Source: RYN-230 sp963770545
Lineage (GTDB): Bacteria; Actinomycetota; Actinomycetes; Streptosporangiales; Streptosporangiaceae
Direction: 5' to 3'
Length of the DNA: 64,000 bases
Assembly (NCBI GenBank): GCA_963770545.1
Contig: CAVYQF010000034.1
Location: 124,001 to 188,000 of the forward strand
The position numbers and the translations under genes were made by a program. Position 1 is the stretch's first letter; the number at the start of each line of letters is the position of its first letter. Positions 30,138-39,248 of the stretch are shown here, piece after piece. The notes under the pieces are model-generated. The model was not told where the DNA came from. It worked only from the letters and a program-made list of their open reading frames with translations, and searched no databases.

Positions 30138-32756
30138 ATGGACACTGAAGACGTGCTGTTGGAACGGGAGGCGCAGCTGGCCGCGCTGGCCAGTTACGCG
30201 GGGGAGGCCCGGAAGGCCCAGGGCCGGCTGGTGCTGGTCGCCGGCGAGGCGGGCGTGGGCAAGTCAGCGCTGGTCGAGGAACTGCAGCGGGATCTGCCTG
30301 AGGCGGACTGGTTCTGGGGCGCGTGCGATGGGCTGTTCACGCCCCGGCCGCTCGGCCCGCTGTTCGACATCGCCGCCAAGCTGGGCGGGGAGCTGCTTGA
30401 GCTGTGCCGGGCGGACGCTCCCCGCGCGGACCTGTTCGCCGCCCTGCTGCGCCAGGTCAGCGAGCCAGGCGGCCTCCGGGTCCTGGTCGTGGAGGACATC
30501 CACTGGGCGGACGAGGCCACCATCGACCTGCTGCGGTTCCTGGGCCGCCGCATCCGCGACGCCACCGTGCTGCTCATCGTGACCTACCGCGACGACGGGC
30601 TGAGCACCGCCGATCCGCTCCGCATTGCCCTGGGGGATCTTGCCACCCAACGCTCCGTCCGGCGGGTGGGCCTCGCCCCGCTGTCGGCGGACGCGGTGCG
30701 GCAACTGGCGGGGGGCCAGGGACTCGACGCCGCCACGCTCTACCGGCTGACCGGCGGGAACCCGTTTTACGTGACCGAGGTCGTGGCCTCCGGGATGGAC
30801 GAGGTTCCCGCCTCGGCCCGCGACGCCGTCCTGGCCCGGGTGTCCCGGCTGAGGGCCAGCGCCCGCGAGGTGCTGGACGCCGCCGCGCTGATCGGCACCC
30901 GGGTCGAGTTGCCGCTGCTGACCACGGCCACCGAGGTGCCGTCGCCGGCGGTGGATGAACTCCTCGCATCGGGGCTGCTCGCCGCGACCGGTGCCGGGTC
31001 GGGCGCCGACCTCAGCTTCCGCCATGAGATCGTCCGGATGGCGGTGGCCGAGGCCATCGCGCCCTTGCGTTGCGGCCTGCTGCACGCCCGGATCCTCGAC
31101 GCCCTGCGTGATCGTGGCTGCGGCGATGAGGCCCGGCTGGCCTTCCACGCGGAGGCCGCTGGAGACGGCCCGGCGGTCCTGCACTACGCGCCCGCCGCCG
31201 CGCGCCGGGCGGCCGCGCTGGGTGCCCACCGCGAGGCCGCCGCCCAGTTCGAGCGGGCGCTGCGGTTCTCCGGCGAGCTGGATCCCGCCTCGGTGGCTGG
31301 CCTGTACGACGGGCTGGCCGCGGAGCTGGGGCTGCTAGACCGCTGGCAGGATGCGCCCGACGCCCTGGAGCAGGCCCTCCGCCGGTGGCGTCAGGCCGGC
31401 GACCGGCGGCGCGAGGGTGCCACGCTGCGCACGCTCTCTCGCACCATGTGGCGGCTGTGCCGGGGCCAGGAAGCCCTCGCTGCGGCCGAGGCGGCCGTTT
31501 CGCTACTCGAACCGCTGGGCCCAAGTGCCGAGCTGGCCTGGGCTTACGTGAACCTGGGGAGTCGGCGGACCGATGAGGGCCAGTACGAGGTAGCCGTCGG
31601 GCTGACCCGGCAGGCCGAGGCCATGGCCGAGTCGCTGGGCGTGCCCGAGGTGCTCAGCGAGGCGCTCAACACCCAGGGCTGTGCCGTGGCCTGCCTGCGT
31701 GGTGACTGGGCCGGGCCGCTGGAGCGTGCGCTGGAGATCGCGGTCGCCGGGGGGCTGCAAGAGCAGGCGGGCCGGGCATTCGCCAACCTCCACGTCCTGT
31801 ACTGCAGCGAGCTGCGGTTCACCGAGGCCGAACCGTACTTCACCGGCGGCGTGGCCTACTGCGACGAGCACGACATCGGCACGTTCGGCATCTGCCTGCG
31901 CGGCGAGCACACCCGCACGCTGGAAATGCTGGGCCGGTGGGACGAGTCGGCCGCGCTGAGCCAGGAGCTGCTCACCCAGAGCGGGGCCTCCCCGGTCAAC
32001 CGGATCAACCCGCTGACCAGCCTGAGCACGATCCGGGCCCGCCGCGGCGAGCCCGGTATAGAGGAACTCCTCGACGAGGCGTTGCGGTCCGCGGACGGGA
32101 CTAACAACCCGTCGCACATCCTGCGCGTCCGGCTGGCCCGGGCCGAGGCCTGCTGGCTCCAGGGCCGGGACGCCGACGCGCGGCGCGAAGCCGAGCTGGC
32201 CGCGGACGCGTCCACGGACGACGACGCCTGGGAGAGCGGCATGATCGCCGTCTGGCTCCGGCGCAGCGGTTCGCCGCGCCCGCCGCGAGGTGAGCTGGCC
32301 GAGCCCTATCGTCAGCAGGCCGACGGTGACTGGGAGCAGGCCGCCAGCCTCTGGACCCTGCTGGGCTGCCGGTACGAAGCCGCCCTGGCCCTGCTCGGGT
32401 CCGGGCAGGAAGCCGCGCTGCGCGACGCGCTGAGCATCCTGACCGACCTCGGAGCGGGAGCCGCCGCCGGGATCACAAGGCAGGCCATGCGTGACTGCGG
32501 TGTCCGCTCGATTCCGGCCGGGCCGCGCGCCGCGACGCGGGCGCATCCGCTGGGGCTGACCCGGCGTGAGCATGAGGTCCTGGACCTGATCGTGGACGGC
32601 CGGACCAACGCGGAGATCGCCGGGCAGCTATTCATCTCCGCGAAGACGGTCGATCATCACGTGTCGGCCGTGCTGGCCAAGCTGGGGGTGCCGGACCGTA
32701 ACGCGGCCGCCAGGCAGGCGGCCCGGCTCGGCGTGGCCGGCGCGGCGGGGGGATGA
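30138..32756 (+). CDS. LAL-type LuxR-family ATPase regulator (first of tandem pair)
   Basis: 872 aa. The N-terminal AAA/STAND domain has P-loop GEAGVGKSALVEEL (residues 36-49), Walker B LVVEDIHWADEATIDLLRFL and sensor LRFLGRRIRDATVLLIVTYR. TPR-like helices fill 350-780. A C-terminal LuxR/GerE helix-turn-helix is LTRREHEVLDLIVDGRTNAE then FISAKTVDHHVSAVLAKLGV. Large ATP-binding regulators of this type activate secondary-metabolite or stress genes. The ATG was chosen because it begins the conserved LLEREAQLAAL. Its stop overlaps the ATG of a close paralogue (ATGA). Ligand unknown. Confidence 0.9.
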   Translation: MDTEDVLLEREAQLAALASYAGEARKAQGRLVLVAGEAGVGKSALVEELQRDLPEADWFWGACDGLFTPRPLGPLFDIAAKLGGELLELCRADAPRADLFAALLRQVSEPGGLRVLVVEDIHWADEATIDLLRFLGRRIRDATVLLIVTYRDDGLSTADPLRIALGDLATQRSVRRVGLAPLSADAVRQLAGGQGLDAATLYRLTGGNPFYVTEVVASGMDEVPASARDAVLARVSRLRASAREVLDAAALIGTRVELPLLTTATEVPSPAVDELLASGLLAATGAGSGADLSFRHEIVRMAVAEAIAPLRCGLLHARILDALRDRGCGDEARLAFHAEAAGDGPAVLHYAPAAARRAAALGAHREAAAQFERALRFSGELDPASVAGLYDGLAAELGLLDRWQDAPDALEQALRRWRQAGDRRREGATLRTLSRTMWRLCRGQEALAAAEAAVSLLEPLGPSAELAWAYVNLGSRRTDEGQYEVAVGLTRQAEAMAESLGVPEVLSEALNTQGCAVACLRGDWAGPLERALEIAVAGGLQEQAGRAFANLHVLYCSELRFTEAEPYFTGGVAYCDEHDIGTFGICLRGEHTRTLEMLGRWDESAALSQELLTQSGASPVNRINPLTSLSTIRARRGEPGIEELLDEALRSADGTNNPSHILRVRLARAEACWLQGRDADARREAELAADASTDDDAWESGMIAVWLRRSGSPRPPRGELAEPYRQQADGDWEQAASLWTLLGCRYEAALALLGSGQEAALRDALSILTDLGAGAAAGITRQAMRDCGVRSIPAGPRAATRAHPLGLTRREHEVLDLIVDGRTNAEIAGQLFISAKTVDHHVSAVLAKLGVPDRNAAARQAARLGVAGAAGG

Positions 32757-35350
32757 CCAGGATGCTGCTGGAACGGGAGGCGCAGCTGGCCGCGCTGGCC
32801 AGCTACGCGGGGGAGGCCCGGAAGGCCCAGGGCCGGCTGGTGCTCGTCGCCGGCGAGGCCGGCGTGGGCAAGTCAGCGCTGGTCGAGCAGCTGCAGCGGA
32901 ACCTGCCTGGTGCGAGCTGGTACTGGGGGGCCTGTGACGGGCTGTTCACACCCCGGCCGCTCGGGCCCTTGTTCGACATCGCCGCCAAGCTCGGTGGTGA
33001 GCTGCTCGAACTCTGCCGCGCGGACGCGCCCCGGGAGGACCTGTTCAGCGCCCTGCTGCGGCAGGTGAGCGAGCCGGATGTGCTCCGCGTGGTCGTGGTG
33101 GAGGACATCCACTGGGCCGACGAGGCCACCATCGACCTGCTGCGCTTCCTGGGCCGCCGGATCCGGGACGCGACCGTGCTGCTCATCGTGACCTACCGGG
33201 ACGAGGGGCTGGGCGCCGGTGACGTTCTCCAGGTTGCCCTGGGGGACCTGGCTACCCAGCGCTCCGTGCGGCGGGTGAGCCTGGGCCCGCTGTCGGCCGG
33301 TGCGGTGCAGGTCATGGCGGGCGGCAGCGAGCGGGAAGCGGCTTCGCTGCGCGAGCTGACCGGCGGGAACCCGTTCTACCTGAGCCAGGTGATCGCGGCC
33401 GGCCTGGACGAGATCCCGGCGTCCGCCCGGGACGCGGTCCTGGCCCGCACCGCACGCCTGGACGGCAGCGCCCGCGCGGTGCTGGACACGGCCGCGCTGA
33501 TCGGCACCCGGCTGGAGTACTCGCTGCTGGAGTCGGTCACCGACTGCCCGCCGTCCGCCGTCGATGAGCTGCTCGCGGCCGGGCTGCTCACCGGGGACGG
33601 GGCGGGCCTGAAGTTCCGCCACGAGATCGCCCGGCTGGCGGTGCAGGACGCCGTTCCCGCCCACCGGCGGGGGCTGATCCATGCCCGCATCCTGGACGCC
33701 CTGCGCGCGTCCGGCGGTCATGACGACGCGCGGATGGCCTTCCATGCGGAAGGCGCGGGGGACGGGCCTGCCGTCATGCGATACGCCCCCGCCGCCGCGC
33801 AGCGGGCCGCAGGTCTGGGCGCCCATCGCGAGGCGGCCACTCAGTACGAGCGGGCGCTGCGGTTCTCCGGCGAGGCCGACGCCGCCATGTCCGCCCGGCT
33901 GTACGACGCGTTCGGCTACGAGGCCTCGCTGCTGGACCGCATGGAGGACGCGGTCGCCGCCCGCGAGCGCGCGCTTGCCCTGTGGCGCCAGGAAGGTGAC
34001 CAGCGGCGCGAAGGCGACACACTGCGCTGGCTGGCCTGCGCGCTGAACGCGGCGAGCCGGGGCAGCGAGGGCCGGGCCGCGGCCGTGGCCGCGATAGACC
34101 TGCTCGAACCGCTGGGACCGGGCCCGGAGCTGGCCTCGGCCTACTCCAGCCTGGCCTCGCTGCGGATGGTCAACTACCAGCACGCTGAGGCGATCGCGCT
34201 GGCCCACCGGGCCGTGGCCATCGCCGGGCCGCTGGGCCGCACTGACATCGTCAGCGACTCGCTCAACACCGAGGCCTGCTCTCTGCTGGGGGTCGGCCGC
34301 GACTGGGCCCCCACGATGGACCGGGCCCTGGACATCGCGGTGCGCGGCGGGCATGAAGCCCAGGTCGGCCGGGCGTACGTCAACACCTACGCCATATACG
34401 TGGACGAGAAGGACTTCGCCACCGGCGAGGCGTACTTCACCGGCGGCGTGGCCTACTGCGACGAGCACGACCTCACCTCTTACTCGATCTTCCTGCGCAG
34501 CCAGCGCACCAACATGCTGGAGATGACCGGGCGCTGGGATGAGGCCGTGGCCATAGCCGGGGAGCTTCTGATCCGGGGTGGCCCATCGCCAGGCATCCGG
34601 CTGTGCCCGCTGAACCGGCTCGGCACGATCCGGGCTCGCCGGGGTGAGCCGGGGGTCTGGGAGTGCCTGGATGAGGCCGTCGAATACGCCGACGGCGCGG
34701 GAGAGGCCCAGAACATCGTGCCCGTCCGGCTGGAGCGAGCCGAGGCCCGCTGGCTCGAAGGCGACCAGGCCGCCGCGCTCCGTGAGGCCGAGCTAGCCCA
34801 CGATTCGGGCGCGGGCTGTGACCAGTGGGGGCGTGGCGCACTCGCGGTCTGGCTGAAGCGCACCGGTTCAAGCCGGGAACTGCCCCACGACCTCGCCGAG
34901 CCTTACCGGCGGCAGATCGACGGCGACTGGGCCGGTGCGGCGCGGTTCTGGCAGGACCGGGGCTGTCCCTACGAGGCCGCGCTGGCCCTCTTGGACGCCG
35001 CGGAGGAGGACGCGCTGCGAGAGGCCCTGCAGATCCTGACCGGGCTGCGGGCCACGGCTGTCATCCGGGTCGCCCGCAAGAAGATGCGCGACCTTGGCAT
35101 CCGGTCCATCCCGGCGGGCCCGCGCTCCGCGACCCGCGAGCACCCGCTCGGGCTGACCCGCCGCGAGCATGAGGTCCTCGACCTGATCATGGACGGCCGG
35201 ACCAACGCGGAGATCGCCGAGCAGCTGTTCATCTCGGCCAAGACCGTCGATCATCATGTCTCGGCCGTGCTGGCCAAGCTGGGTGTACCGGATCGCACCG
35301 TGGCCGCATCCGAGGCGGTCCGGCTGGGCCTGGCCCGCGCGGTCCGCTAA
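32753..35350 (+). CDS. LAL-type LuxR-family ATPase regulator (second of tandem pair)
   Basis: 865 aa with the same architecture as its neighbour: P-loop GEAGVGKSALVEQL, VVVEDIHWADEATIDLLRFL, TPR region, and the C-terminal HTH LTRREHEVLDLIMDGRTNAE then FISAKTVDHHVSAVLAKLGV. The first ~220 and last ~80 residues are near-identical to the preceding protein, while the TPR middle has diverged, so this is a tandem gene duplication. Translation is coupled by ATGA. The convergent PPOX gene overlaps its end by 4 bp. Confidence 0.9.
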   Translation: MTRMLLEREAQLAALASYAGEARKAQGRLVLVAGEAGVGKSALVEQLQRNLPGASWYWGACDGLFTPRPLGPLFDIAAKLGGELLELCRADAPREDLFSALLRQVSEPDVLRVVVVEDIHWADEATIDLLRFLGRRIRDATVLLIVTYRDEGLGAGDVLQVALGDLATQRSVRRVSLGPLSAGAVQVMAGGSEREAASLRELTGGNPFYLSQVIAAGLDEIPASARDAVLARTARLDGSARAVLDTAALIGTRLEYSLLESVTDCPPSAVDELLAAGLLTGDGAGLKFRHEIARLAVQDAVPAHRRGLIHARILDALRASGGHDDARMAFHAEGAGDGPAVMRYAPAAAQRAAGLGAHREAATQYERALRFSGEADAAMSARLYDAFGYEASLLDRMEDAVAARERALALWRQEGDQRREGDTLRWLACALNAASRGSEGRAAAVAAIDLLEPLGPGPELASAYSSLASLRMVNYQHAEAIALAHRAVAIAGPLGRTDIVSDSLNTEACSLLGVGRDWAPTMDRALDIAVRGGHEAQVGRAYVNTYAIYVDEKDFATGEAYFTGGVAYCDEHDLTSYSIFLRSQRTNMLEMTGRWDEAVAIAGELLIRGGPSPGIRLCPLNRLGTIRARRGEPGVWECLDEAVEYADGAGEAQNIVPVRLERAEARWLEGDQAAALREAELAHDSGAGCDQWGRGALAVWLKRTGSSRELPHDLAEPYRRQIDGDWAGAARFWQDRGCPYEAALALLDAAEEDALREALQILTGLRATAVIRVARKKMRDLGIRSIPAGPRSATREHPLGLTRREHEVLDLIMDGRTNAEIAEQLFISAKTVDHHVSAVLAKLGVPDRTVAASEAVRLGLARAVR

Positions 35351-35733
35351 CCCCAGACGTTGACGCGGACCGGCCGGATCGTCACGACGACCCGGGACAC
35401 CCCCGGCTCGTCGTGCTCCCGCAGGTCCGAGCCGTACTTGGCGCCCACCTTGTCGGCGAACACGTAGTCGTCATCCGGGGTGATCTCCGCGTCGCCGCGC
35501 AGCTCCAGGTAGCGGTACGGGTTGGCCAGGTCCAGGATCAGGAAGCTGACCGCCGGGTTGGCCATCAGGTTCTTGGTCTTCTGCCGCGACGTGTTCAGGG
35601 AGATGGCCACGGTGTCGCCCTCGGCCAGGAACCACACCTCGGAGAGCTGCGGCCGCCCGTCGGGCCCAATGGTGCCGAGCGTGCCGACCGGCGCGGACAG
35701 CAGGTCGCGATGGGAATCAGGAATAGTGGTCAT
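35347..35733 (-). CDS. PPOX-class (pyridoxamine 5'-phosphate oxidase-like) F420/flavin-dependent enzyme
   Basis: 128 aa split-barrel FMN/F420-binding fold. HRDLLSAPVGTLGTIGPDGR, PQLSEVWFLAEGDTVAISLN, QKTKNLMANPAVSFLILDL and RYLELRGDAEITPDDD are characteristic. A typical member of actinobacterial F420-dependent oxidoreductases. ATG 35733. It is downstream of (same strand as) the LigA/LigB operon and may reduce its products. Substrate unknown. Confidence 0.9.
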   Translation of the reverse strand: MTTIPDSHRDLLSAPVGTLGTIGPDGRPQLSEVWFLAEGDTVAISLNTSRQKTKNLMANPAVSFLILDLANPYRYLELRGDAEITPDDDYVFADKVGAKYGSDLREHDEPGVSRVVVTIRPVRVNVWG

Positions 35734-35775
35734 CACATCATCCTCATCGGTGTCGGGGGTCGTCGGACCGTCAGG

Positions 35776-36138
35776 TCAGGTGGAAATGTCCGGGTAGGGC
35801 AGGTCCCAGTGGCTGAGCCGGGTCGCGTACTCGCGCTGGAAGGCCAGCGGCTCCTCATAGTCCCGCTCGAACAGCGCGATGAACAGGGTGAGGGTCAGGA
35901 AGTTGTGCGCGCCCAGCTCGAACAGCCTGACGTAGTCGTGGGTGGCCAGGGCTTCCCGCTCGTCGCCGGTGAACTCCAGCCAGGTGCTGCGTTCCGCGCC
36001 CGGGCAGTTGAGCAGCAGGTTGGCCTGCTCCGTCTCCCACCAGGTGACGGTCCCGCGGGGGTCTTCCCGGTAGCGCTCGACCAGGTCCGGGTCGCGGTCG
36101 ATGGTGTAGAGGAACTTGTTGACCAGGTACTTGCTCAC
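35776..36138 (-). CDS. LigA-type extradiol dioxygenase alpha (small) subunit
   Basis: 120 aa from GTG 36138, which overlaps the LigB stop (GTGA). The helical fold of PF07746 is indicated by KYLVNKFLYTIDRDPDLVER, WWETEQANLLLNCPGAE, STWLEFTGDEREALATHDYV, RLFELGAHNFLTLTLFIALF. It serves as the small subunit capping the active site of protocatechuate 4,5-dioxygenase-type enzymes. Immediately downstream of the catalytic gene, as in LigAB operons but in reversed gene order. Confidence 0.88.
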   Translation of the reverse strand: MSKYLVNKFLYTIDRDPDLVERYREDPRGTVTWWETEQANLLLNCPGAERSTWLEFTGDEREALATHDYVRLFELGAHNFLTLTLFIALFERDYEEPLAFQREYATRLSHWDLPYPDIST

Positions 36139-37001
36139 CGTGCCGCCGTCCCCTCCGGGTACCAGGTGAAGTAGGCCTCCATGGTGTGGAACAGGTCCAG
36201 GGAGTCCGTGTAGTCGGCCTTCACCCCGGCTCCGGCCGCCCCCATCATCAGCATGAAGTCCATGAACCCGTGCGTGGCGTTGCCGGGCTGCCACAGGCTC
36301 TCCAGGCTGACCTGGGCCAGCGCCGAGTCCAGGTCGCCGGAGGAGATCCACTCCACCGCCTTGCGGTCGAACTCCGGGTCCGGGCCGTGCGGGCCGAACT
36401 GCCGCGGGCCGCCGAGCTCCAGGGACAGGTGGCCGGTACCGATGATCGCCACCCGCAGGTCTGACGGCCAGGACTCCACCAGCTGGCGGATGGTCCGGCC
36501 CAGCTCCACGAACCGCCGGGGCTGCGGCATGGGCGGGGCGAAGATGTTGGTGTAGATGGGCACGATGGGCAGGTCCGCGTCGGGCCGCAGGGTGATCAGC
36601 GGGCACGTGATGCTGTGGTCGATCCGCAGCTCGTTGCTGAAGGCGAAGTCGAAGCCGGCGTCCAGGCCCTCGCGCAGCAGGTAGCCAGACAGCTCCTCCT
36701 GCCCTGGCAGGAACATCCGGGGCAGCCCGAACTCGCGCTCCTCGTTGTACCAGTTCGCGTCGTAGCACGGCGCCTTGCCGATGAGGAACTGCGGCATGTT
36801 GTCCAGCCACAGCTGGTGGAAGTGGTCCGAGCCCACCATGACCAGCACGTCAGGGCGGGCCCGGGTCAGGGTCTCCCGGAACGCCTGGATCTTGGCCACC
36901 CACTCGTCGGCGAACGGGGGCCGGTTCGCGCCGGTCAACGTGCTGGCCCGGTAGTAGAACGGGTGATGGGTGGAGGCGATGACCGCGGCGACGGTGGCCA
37001 T
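36135..37001 (-). CDS. LigB-type class III extradiol ring-cleavage dioxygenase (catalytic subunit)
   Basis: 288 aa non-heme Fe(II) enzyme that opens catechol-type rings with O2. Metal-ligand histidines are in IASTHHPFYY and VGSDHFHQL; the conserved second-shell region is IIGTGHLSLELGGPR, and ELRIDHSITCPLITL and NATHGFMDF complete the LigB fold. ATG 37001 with GAGGAG. Operon order is CaiB, citrate-lyase-like, LigB, LigA, PPOX. The combination with CoA-transferase and lyase suggests meta-cleavage of an aromatic acid followed by CoA-linked side-chain steps. Ring substrate not determinable. Confidence 0.92.
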   Translation of the reverse strand: MATVAAVIASTHHPFYYRASTLTGANRPPFADEWVAKIQAFRETLTRARPDVLVMVGSDHFHQLWLDNMPQFLIGKAPCYDANWYNEEREFGLPRMFLPGQEELSGYLLREGLDAGFDFAFSNELRIDHSITCPLITLRPDADLPIVPIYTNIFAPPMPQPRRFVELGRTIRQLVESWPSDLRVAIIGTGHLSLELGGPRQFGPHGPDPEFDRKAVEWISSGDLDSALAQVSLESLWQPGNATHGFMDFMLMMGAAGAGVKADYTDSLDLFHTMEAYFTWYPEGTAAR

Positions 37002-37068
37002 GGCTGCTCCTCGGGGTGTCGGGACCGCGCTGGGCCAGCACCACTGGGCGGCTCCAGTAGTGCTGGCC

Positions 37069-37875
37069 CTAGGCGGGGTCGGGGGGAAGGTACTCGGTGT
37101 TGCGGTCCACGGTCAGGTACATATCCATGCCGACGGGGCGGCGCTGCTCTTCGGCCAGGTGGCCGAGGATCCCGGCCGCCCGGGCCAGCAGCGCAAACCC
37201 GCGCAGCAGGCTGGGCGGCAGGCCGAGGTCGGCGAGCGCGGCCCCGCAGGTGCCCGCGCCGTTCAGCGGCAGGGTCCGGCCGAGGACCTGGGGATGCACC
37301 CGGCCGATGGCCTCGAACAGCCGCAGGTGCGGCCCGCGCAGCCCTTCCTCCTCGGCGATCTGTATCAGCACCGGGGTGCGCGGATCGGTGACCTTGTGCA
37401 CCGGGTGGCCGAGGCCGGGAATGAACCTTCCCGCCGCCCGGGCCTTGGTCACCGCGCCGACCGCCAGCGCGTCCCAGCCCGCGTCGCCGGCCGGGAGCGG
37501 CTGGCCCGCCTCGGCCAGCGCCGCGGACAGGAACTGGCCCGCGTCCTCGGTAACGCCCAGGAACCGGGAGCCCCCGCCGAGCAGCCCGGCCGCCAGCGCG
37601 CCCTGCACGGAATCGGGGGCGCTGAGGTAGGTAAGCCGGGCCGCCATCGCGGTGGGCGTGAAGCCGTGGTCGGCCAGCGCGACGAGCACGGCCTCGAACA
37701 CCCGGACCTGGGCAGAGGTCGGCCGCCGCTGCGTGACCAGCCACAGGGCCAGCTCGCCGAAGCCGACCTTCCCCATCAGGTCCGCGGCCAGGTCCTCGCC
37801 GAGCAGGGTGATGGTCGTCTCGCTGGAGGTGCCCAGTGAGGTGGGGAAGGACGGGACCGAGTCGGAATGGGTCAT
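37069..37875 (-). CDS. Citryl-CoA lyase / citrate-synthase-like enzyme
   Basis: 268 aa, the short form of the citrate synthase superfamily. GFGELALWLVTQRRPTSAQV, AGRFIPGLGHPVHKVTDPRT (catalytic His in GHPVHK) and RTLPLNGAGTCGAALADLGL, then GFALLARAAGILGHLAEEQ place it with citryl-CoA lyases. It would cleave a 3-hydroxy-acyl-CoA-type C-C bond, which suits the lower part of a meta-cleavage route after the CaiB CoA-transferase activates the acid. Its ATG overlaps the CaiB stop (ATGA). Exact substrate unknown. Confidence 0.85.
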   Translation of the reverse strand: MTHSDSVPSFPTSLGTSSETTITLLGEDLAADLMGKVGFGELALWLVTQRRPTSAQVRVFEAVLVALADHGFTPTAMAARLTYLSAPDSVQGALAAGLLGGGSRFLGVTEDAGQFLSAALAEAGQPLPAGDAGWDALAVGAVTKARAAGRFIPGLGHPVHKVTDPRTPVLIQIAEEEGLRGPHLRLFEAIGRVHPQVLGRTLPLNGAGTCGAALADLGLPPSLLRGFALLARAAGILGHLAEEQRRPVGMDMYLTVDRNTEYLPPDPA

Positions 37876-39215
37876 GCGGTGCGGTCCTCCTGCGTGCTGG
37901 CGTCCGGCCCGGACTGGTGTGGCTGGCTGGGGTCTGGCTGGCGGCGGTCAGGCTCGCTGGGGTTTGGCTCGCTGCGGTCTGGCTCGTGCCCGTCGAGCCA
38001 GGCCCGGATCTCCGCGCCATGCTCGTCGAGCTTAGGCGGGGGGAGGTGGTAGCGCGGCGGGGTCCGGGAGAAGGACAACGGGTGCCGGACGGTGGGCATG
38101 GTGTTGCCGGGCGGCCCGGCCAGCACGACCGGGTCCAGGCCGACCTCGGCCGCGAACGCGACCCCCCCGTCGACGGTGTTGATGGGCCCGCAGGGCACGC
38201 CCTCCGCGATCAGCTCCTCGAACCATTCCTTGGCCGTCTTCGCTGACAGCTGCGCGGCCAGCAGCGGCCGGAGCTCAGCGCGGTTCGCGGTGCGGCCCTC
38301 GTTGCGGGCGAACCTGGGGTCCTGAGCCAGTTCCGGGGCCCCGATGACCTGGCACAGCCGGGCGAACTGGGCGTCGTTCCCGGCGGTCACGATGAGTTCC
38401 CCATCCCCAGTCGGCAGCGGCTCGTAGGGGAACAGGCTGGGATGCGCGTTGCCCATCCGCAACGGCACTACCCCGCCCGTCACCCAGGCGCTGGTCTGGT
38501 TGACCATCCCGGACAGCGCCGAGGACAGCAGGTTGGCCTCCACGTGCTGTCCGGCGCCGGTGGCGGCCCGGTGGTACAGGGCGGCCACGATGCCGAACGC
38601 GGTGTGCAGCCCGGCGATCACGTCGAAGACCGAGATCCCGGCCCGGAACGGCGGCCCGTCCGGGTCGCCGGTCAGGCTCATCAGCCCCGACATGGCCTGC
38701 ACCATGAGGTCGTAGCCGGGCAGGTCCTTGCCGCCCCCCGCGCCGAAGCCGCTGATCGAGGCGTAGACGATGGCCGGGTTGGTGGCGCTGACCGTCTCGT
38801 AGTCCAGCCCGTAGCGGGCCAGCCCGCCGGGCTTGAAGTTCTGCACGAACACGTCCGCGCGCCGGGCCAGTTCCTGCGCGGCGGCCAGATCGGCCTGGTC
38901 CTTCAGGTTCAGCGCGACCGACCGCTTGTTCCGGTTGATGGCCAGGAAGTAGGTCGACCGGCCCTCCTCGTTCACCGGCGGTACCCACTGCCGGGTGTCA
39001 TCGCCTCCCGGGCTCTCCACCTTGATCACGTTGGCACCGAGGTCGGCCAGCAGCATGGTGCAGTACGGGCCGGCCAGCACCCGGGAGAAGTCGGCGACCA
39101 GCACGCCGGACAGCGGTCCGGCCGGTGCCGGGGGGACCGGTGCCGCGGAAACGGGGGTTTCTGGAGCCCGTGCCCCGGAAACCCCCTCGTCGGGGGCCGG
39201 GTCTGACTGGGTCAT
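37872..39215 (-). CDS. CaiB/BaiF family III CoA-transferase
   Basis: 447 aa. GVLVADFSRVLAGPYCTMLL, ADLGANVIKVESPGGDDTRQ, the catalytic Asp in DLPGYDLMVQAMSGLMSLTG, AGISVFDVIAGLHTAFGIVA and VPCGPINTVD are family III motifs. The enzyme moves CoA between carboxylic acids. First gene of the LigAB operon; it probably activates an acid intermediate. The last ~35 residues (DRSEPNPSEPDRR...) are encoded by a 15-bp minisatellite and follow the normal end of the fold. Confidence 0.92.
   Translation of the reverse strand: MTQSDPAPDEGVSGARAPETPVSAAPVPPAPAGPLSGVLVADFSRVLAGPYCTMLLADLGANVIKVESPGGDDTRQWVPPVNEEGRSTYFLAINRNKRSVALNLKDQADLAAAQELARRADVFVQNFKPGGLARYGLDYETVSATNPAIVYASISGFGAGGGKDLPGYDLMVQAMSGLMSLTGDPDGPPFRAGISVFDVIAGLHTAFGIVAALYHRAATGAGQHVEANLLSSALSGMVNQTSAWVTGGVVPLRMGNAHPSLFPYEPLPTGDGELIVTAGNDAQFARLCQVIGAPELAQDPRFARNEGRTANRAELRPLLAAQLSAKTAKEWFEELIAEGVPCGPINTVDGGVAFAAEVGLDPVVLAGPPGNTMPTVRHPLSFSRTPPRYHLPPPKLDEHGAEIRAWLDGHEPDRSEPNPSEPDRRQPDPSQPHQSGPDASTQEDRTA
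37919..37993 (-). repeat. 15-bp in-frame minisatellite at the CaiB C-terminus (~5 units)
   Basis: Degenerate 15-bp units (CTGGCTCGCTGCGGT type on the + strand) encoding five-residue units ending in EPD/QPD/EPN/QPH on the minus strand. Frame is maintained. Confidence 0.75.
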
Positions 39216-39248
39216 TTGCGCTGGCTCAACTTCCTGTCCGTCACTTGC

